DNA from: Molanna angustata
Lineage: Eukaryota; Arthropoda; Insecta; Trichoptera; Molannidae
Assembly: GCA_963576475.1 (NCBI GenBank)
Contig: OY754964.1
Span: 446,001 to 510,000, forward strand
Direction: 5' to 3'
DNA: 64,000 nt
Shown here: positions 60,273-64,000 of the stretch, in pieces
Position numbering within the stretch: the first letter of the stretch is position 1
Layout: each line of letters starts with the position of its first letter
Translations under genes and position numbers: made by a program
Notes under the pieces: model-generated
Told to the model about the DNA's origin: nothing
Seen by the model: the letters and a program-made list of their open reading frames with translations, nothing else
The model's database searches: none

Positions 60273-60422
60273 TAATAAATAAAAATAAAAAAAACTTGTT
60301 TAGAATCAATCCCACTATTTATTTAAGACTACAACCTACAACCGGTTTCGTGCTAAGCACATTTTCAAGTAGTGATAAATAGTGGAATTGATTCTAAACA
60401 AGTTTTTTATTTTTATTTATTT
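60273..60422. repeat. Terminal hairpin of a Penelope-like element with hammerhead-like core (minus strand)
   Basis: Outer arms (TAGAATCAATCCCACTATTT and its inverted partner) enclose a core. On the minus strand the core reads ACTAC (60369-60373), TTGAAAA, stem GTGC/GCAC with a 3-nt loop (60350-60360), GAAA (60346-60349), CCGGTT, then GTAGT (60328-60332), which pairs with ACTAC. The architecture equals stem I, catalytic box, stem II, GAAA, stem III/cleavage site, stem I of a hammerhead ribozyme, with TTGAAAA replacing CTGATGA. Confidence 0.75.
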
Positions 60423-61031
60423 AAAATATCAATTAATTTAAATGGAATTCCATCAAGCACTGACGATCAAAAAGTTAAATCTAATCATTTGAATATTCTT
60501 CACCGATTCCCTTGGATTTTCTCCACATTCATTCTTCTTTTTCCCTTATTACCCCAAGTTGAGTGTTTGTATAGATTATCGTTGTCTTGATTTCAATTTT
60601 TAAACTCAAATTCTGTTTTAGTATGCATGAGTTTCGTTAGCCTCCTGATGTATGGAGGCATTTCCGAATTTCTGTGTTTCTCATAATTATTATTCGTGGG
60701 TTGTCTCTTGTATGAAATTGGATGCAGAAATTAGCAAATATTGAATAGTTTAGAATCTTATCTGAACTGAAAGTGGCGATTTTTTTCAAAATTTAGTCAT
60801 TATTAAACTATTTGACTATTATTATTTATTTATTAGTCGTACAAATTTGACTCGATTATTATTATAGGTGTGCCCCCCCCCACCAGTCTAGACCTACCAC
60901 CGTAATATTTCACAATTGTAATTTGATTTCAGTTTTGCGCCTCAGTAAGTAACAAAAAACAGTCAGTGGCTGTAATAATAATTCCACCGAGTTGTTTTAA
61001 TTTGCTCGTCGTGAAAGAGGTTTCACATTAA
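60423..61031. other. Non-coding DNA
   Basis: No gene. A short C-run lies at ~60873-60883. Confidence 0.5.
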
Positions 61032-61712
61032 GGGGGGGACTGCTGCCAACGTACCTATTTTTCAATTTGATATACCATCGTTATTTCTTATCAAATCGTT
61101 TTGAAAAAAATAATTTAGATAGTTTGGATATTAATAAACAAAAATATACCTTAACTTTTTGATAATGTTCTGTATAAATTCTTGTAGAAAAATAATGCCA
61201 TACCCCGATTTTCAACGTCTATCATATATTTTTAATAAACTATAAGGCGTAGAGTAATATCTATTTTTTTTAATTAAAGAAGACAAAAATATCTAGAAAA
61301 ATATGATGTGGCGTTGCATTTATGCTTCAGGTTTAATAAATAAACCTAAAAACATTTATTTTCCATTCAGCGCCATTGCGTAATAAAAGTTTTTTGGTTT
61401 ATTTACTTAACCTGATGCGTTAATGCAACGTCATATCATATTTTTCCAGGTATTTTGTTCTTCTTTAATTTATAAAAAAAAATATTGCTCTATACCTTAT
61501 ATTTTTTTAGAAATTTAAGATTAATGTCTAAAATCGGGGTATGCTTATTATTTTCCTACAAGAATATATACAGAACATAATCAAAAAGTTAAGGTATATT
61601 TCTCTTTATTAATATCCAAACTAACTAGGTTATTTTTTTCAAAATGATTCGTTAAATAATAATGATGGTATATCAAATTGAAAAAATAGGTACGTTGGCA
61701 GCAGTCACCCTC
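61032..61712. mobile_element. Long-palindrome MITE with TTAA target duplication
   Basis: TTAA flanks both ends (61028-61031 and 61713-61716). Nearly the whole 681 bp is an imperfect palindrome. The ends share GACTGCTGCCAACGTACCTA and TTTCAATTTGATAT, and inner parts share AAAGTTAAGGTATATTT and a GATGTGGCGTTGCATT-like word with its inverted partner. It is non-coding. TTAA targets are used by piggyBac and Kolobok transposases; the G-rich terminus leaves the superfamily open. A second copy starts at 63902. Confidence 0.9.
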
Positions 61713-61716
61713 TTAA

Positions 61717-62255
61717 TTCTGTATTGCTTCTAAAGGATCGAGTATTGATATTATTATTATCATGAACGAGAAGGGTATGGACGAATAACGTAAATATGTA
61801 CCCTACAAAAAGCAGTATCCGTAATTTTTTATGTATCGGGGGTTGAGTTGGTTTTTTGCAAAGACCTTATATACTAAAGTAGTTTTTTGTAATAAATATA
61901 TAATGTAATGTACTTACCTATCTAATATTAAGTATAAAGATATACCTATACACTAAACACAGAGAGCCAATACCAGACCTCTGGGGATTTTATTAATCTT
62001 CTTATATACGCAATTTTTCCGACTTGAATAATATATTATTTTGGTGAATATTTGAAAAATCCTGCGGCAATTTTATTGAATGGACAGACGAGCGAGAGTC
62101 TTCCAATGTTTGCCCGACATCTCGAAGTATGATTTTTACCAAAAGAAATAACAAAGTCTCGTAGAATTAAGACATCTCGTTTTTCAGAGGTCAGACTTCG
62201 ACCGTAATAGGTACATTATTTTTTTGGTATTACACCTTCTCTATTATTCGTATAT
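61717..62255. other. AT-rich DNA
   Basis: No feature is supported. Confidence 0.5.
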
Positions 62256-62609
62256 GGTCTTCACCACTCTTGTTCACCATAATGACGATGCTTGACATTT
62301 AGCGATACCGGTGAATGGGATCTATATGGTCTTCACCACTCTTGTTCACCATAATGACGATGCTTGACATTTAGCGATACCGGTGAATGGGATCTATATG
62401 GTCTTCACCACTCTTGTTCACCATAATGACGATGCTTGACATTTAGCGATACCGGTGAATGGGATCTATATGGTCTTCACCACTCTTGTTCACCATAATG
62501 ACGATGCTTGACATTTAGCGATACCGGTGAATGGGATCTATATGGTCTTCACCACTCTTGTTCACCATAATGACGATGCTTGGCATTTAGCGATACCGGT
62601 GAATGGGAG
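62256..62609. repeat. 72-bp tandem repeat, ~4.9 copies
   Basis: Units start at 62256, 62328, 62400, 62472 and 62544 (GGTCTTCACCACTCTTGTTC...). I see one difference, TGGCATT for TGACATT in the last unit. Within each unit TTCACC and GGTGAA are inverted relative to each other. Confidence 0.97.
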
Positions 62610-63041
62610 TCGCGTTTGCGAACTAAAATAGGATGAACAATTATATATAATTTTTTCATCATAACTTTATGTGAAATAAAAAGAAATTGGAAATTATTGT
62701 CCAGAACACGATCAGTTTTGAAATTTTCATTACCAAAAGTTGACTCTCCCTGACTACAGTTTTTTCGGTTTATTTTTATGTAACATTAAAATGGAAGAAA
62801 GGCAAGCGTTTTTCCCACAGAAATTCTCTGAATGTAAAGTTCCAAAATTAAATATTTTATATAAAAGAAATACAATTTAACACATATCTATGTTAAGAAT
62901 ATTTTATTAGTCAAATTTACCCCATATATAACATCAGTACAGGACCTCGCATAAGGGGAATGATTAAGATCCCAAAAAATCCAGCATTTGGCCTAAATTC
63001 ATACTATAGTTGTGTTTATAATTAAAAGTAAACCCCTTTTT
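62610..63041. other. AT-rich DNA
   Basis: Nothing was recognised. Confidence 0.5.
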
Positions 63042-63266
63042 TGATTCTACGTGAATTTTATTATGAATGATTGGCCTATTTCGCCTTGTTAGGGCATTTA
63101 CTTGCTTATGGATATAAATAGTTTTAAATGACCAATCACAAGATGCTGTAAGCTCCTCCTACATAATTAATCTATAAATATAAGTAAAAATTGTCAAAAT
63201 AGTCATAAGCTAGTAAATGCCCTAACAAGGCGAAATAGGCCATAATAAAATTCATGTAGGATCAAA
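63042..63266. mobile_element. Foldback element with hammerhead-like core
   Basis: The arms 63042-63115 and ~63203-63266 are inverted copies, sharing GGCCTATTTCGCCTTGTTAG and its complement and GAATTTTATTATG. The right arm on the plus strand has TAGTAAAT, short stem GCC/GGC (63219-63231), then GAAA (63232-63235) and TAGGCC, the same layout as the cores at 0.8 and 60.3 kb but with more changes. The ~90-bp centre is unique. Confidence 0.75.
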
Positions 63267-63897
63267 AAGTGGTTCATTTATTTATTTAGAAACGGCATAA
63301 AATGCCTTTTACATACATAGATAAAAACACAACATATTGATGATAATAATAGATAGAATAAAAAAAAGCTATAAGGTATAAGTTATTATAGATAGGTATA
63401 ACTTATAGGTAATGGAATTCTACAAAATAAAAACTTCGTCGATCATCATACTTTAGTGTAAAGTGGTAGTAGTATAAGTGCAATTTAAAAATGGCTGTGT
63501 ATTATTTTTTAGTTCCGGCAACATTGAAGGAATATCTTAAATAATATGTGAATATTTATTTTGTTCGTTAGGATTATCAAGCTTTTGAGAAATTTTTATA
63601 TTCTTGCCTGCGTTATCAAGTTTCTATATCAATGTAAATACATACTTATGTATGTGTGTTCTTTAATATTATGATGCCTAGATATGTATATTATGCTGTT
63701 TTAGTTAGTTTATACATATGTGTTGTGAAATGTTACTCGCTTCAAAACACGAGAAACTCTCTTTTTGAAGTTGGGTCATACATGAATATGTATTTATCCT
63801 TATTTAAATACTATAATATTGTGTATTTTGTATTGTTTTTTTTTTAAATAAATAAATGAAAATAAATAAATTTAGGTGTCTATAGTTGGATCAGTAT
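63267..63897. other. AT-rich DNA
   Basis: TTTATTTATTTAGAAACGGC at ~63276 resembles the reversed 3' end of a LINE. A short open frame at 63656-63847 has no recognisable content. Confidence 0.45.
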
Positions 63898-63901
63898 TTA
63901 A

Positions 63902-64000
63902 GGGGGGGACTGCTGCCAACGTACCTATTTTTCAATTTGATATGCCATCATTATTTCTTATCAAATCGTTTTGAAAAAAAATAATTTAGATAGTTTGGAT
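63902..64000 (+). mobile_element. TTAA-type MITE, second copy (cut by window end)
   Basis: Preceded by TTAA (63898-63901). The first ~99 bp are almost identical to 61032-61130, including the GGGGGGGACTGCTGCC terminus. The rest lies outside the window. Confidence 0.9.

Overview
The window looks like nuclear DNA of an insect, most likely a moth or butterfly (Lepidoptera). This is an inference from an AT-rich background, many copies of the palindromic TACCTA/GGTACC motif, Helitron-like elements, a tRNA-derived SINE of lepidopteran style and a mix of degraded LINE and Penelope-like retroelements. There is no operon structure and no RNA gene that I would call functional.

Only one stretch looks like host coding sequence: a GC-rich exon (ATG at 2827, ending at a strong CAG/GTGAGT donor at 3160/3161) whose protein starts MAWGYWSASS and continues into a proline- and serine-rich region. 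I do not recognise the protein. If it is a first coding exon, the next ~61 kb is probably a giant first intron (or intron plus intergenic DNA), because I see no second convincing host exon.

Layout. 0-2.7 kb: AT-rich upstream DNA with a 193-bp near-perfect palindrome at 726-918. 2.8-3.2 kb: the exon. 3.9-10 kb: LINE fragments. 10.6-11.3 kb: seventeen 39-bp repeats. 11.6-15.9 kb: Helitron copy 1, a TIR element and a Penelope-like reverse transcriptase remnant. 18-24 kb: repeat-family B, LINE tails, a foldback element and a 56/61-bp satellite. 25-30.2 kb: LINE, mariner, MITE and SINE. 30.9-34.5 kb and 47.8-51.2 kb: two copies of one ~3.4-kb composite element, the first with a GT tract expanded to ~500 bp. 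36.2-37.1 kb: a complete Helitron-like element with a G-rich minisatellite. 37.8 kb: a perfect 70-bp palindrome inside a foldback element. 41-47.8 kb: more family B and Helitron copies. 53-58.7 kb: LINE remnants, including a 559-codon reverse transcriptase reading frame. 59.9-60.4 kb: a probable Penelope-like GIY-YIG remnant with its terminal hairpin. 61-64 kb: a TTAA-flanked long-palindrome MITE, a 72-bp satellite and another foldback.

The most interesting thread is a recurring motif at about 0.8, 7.8, 28.4, 37.7, 60.3 and 63.2 kb (weaker at 22.1 kb). It consists of a (T)TGA-type box, a short stem-loop and an immediately following GAAA, usually then CGGT(C/T). The order matches a minimal hammerhead ribozyme of the kind known from Penelope-like elements, but the CUGAUGA box is altered in every copy. 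Several copies sit in inverted-repeat elements, and one lies just downstream of a Penelope-type GIY-YIG remnant. All functional statements here are read by eye from sequence; no searches were run.
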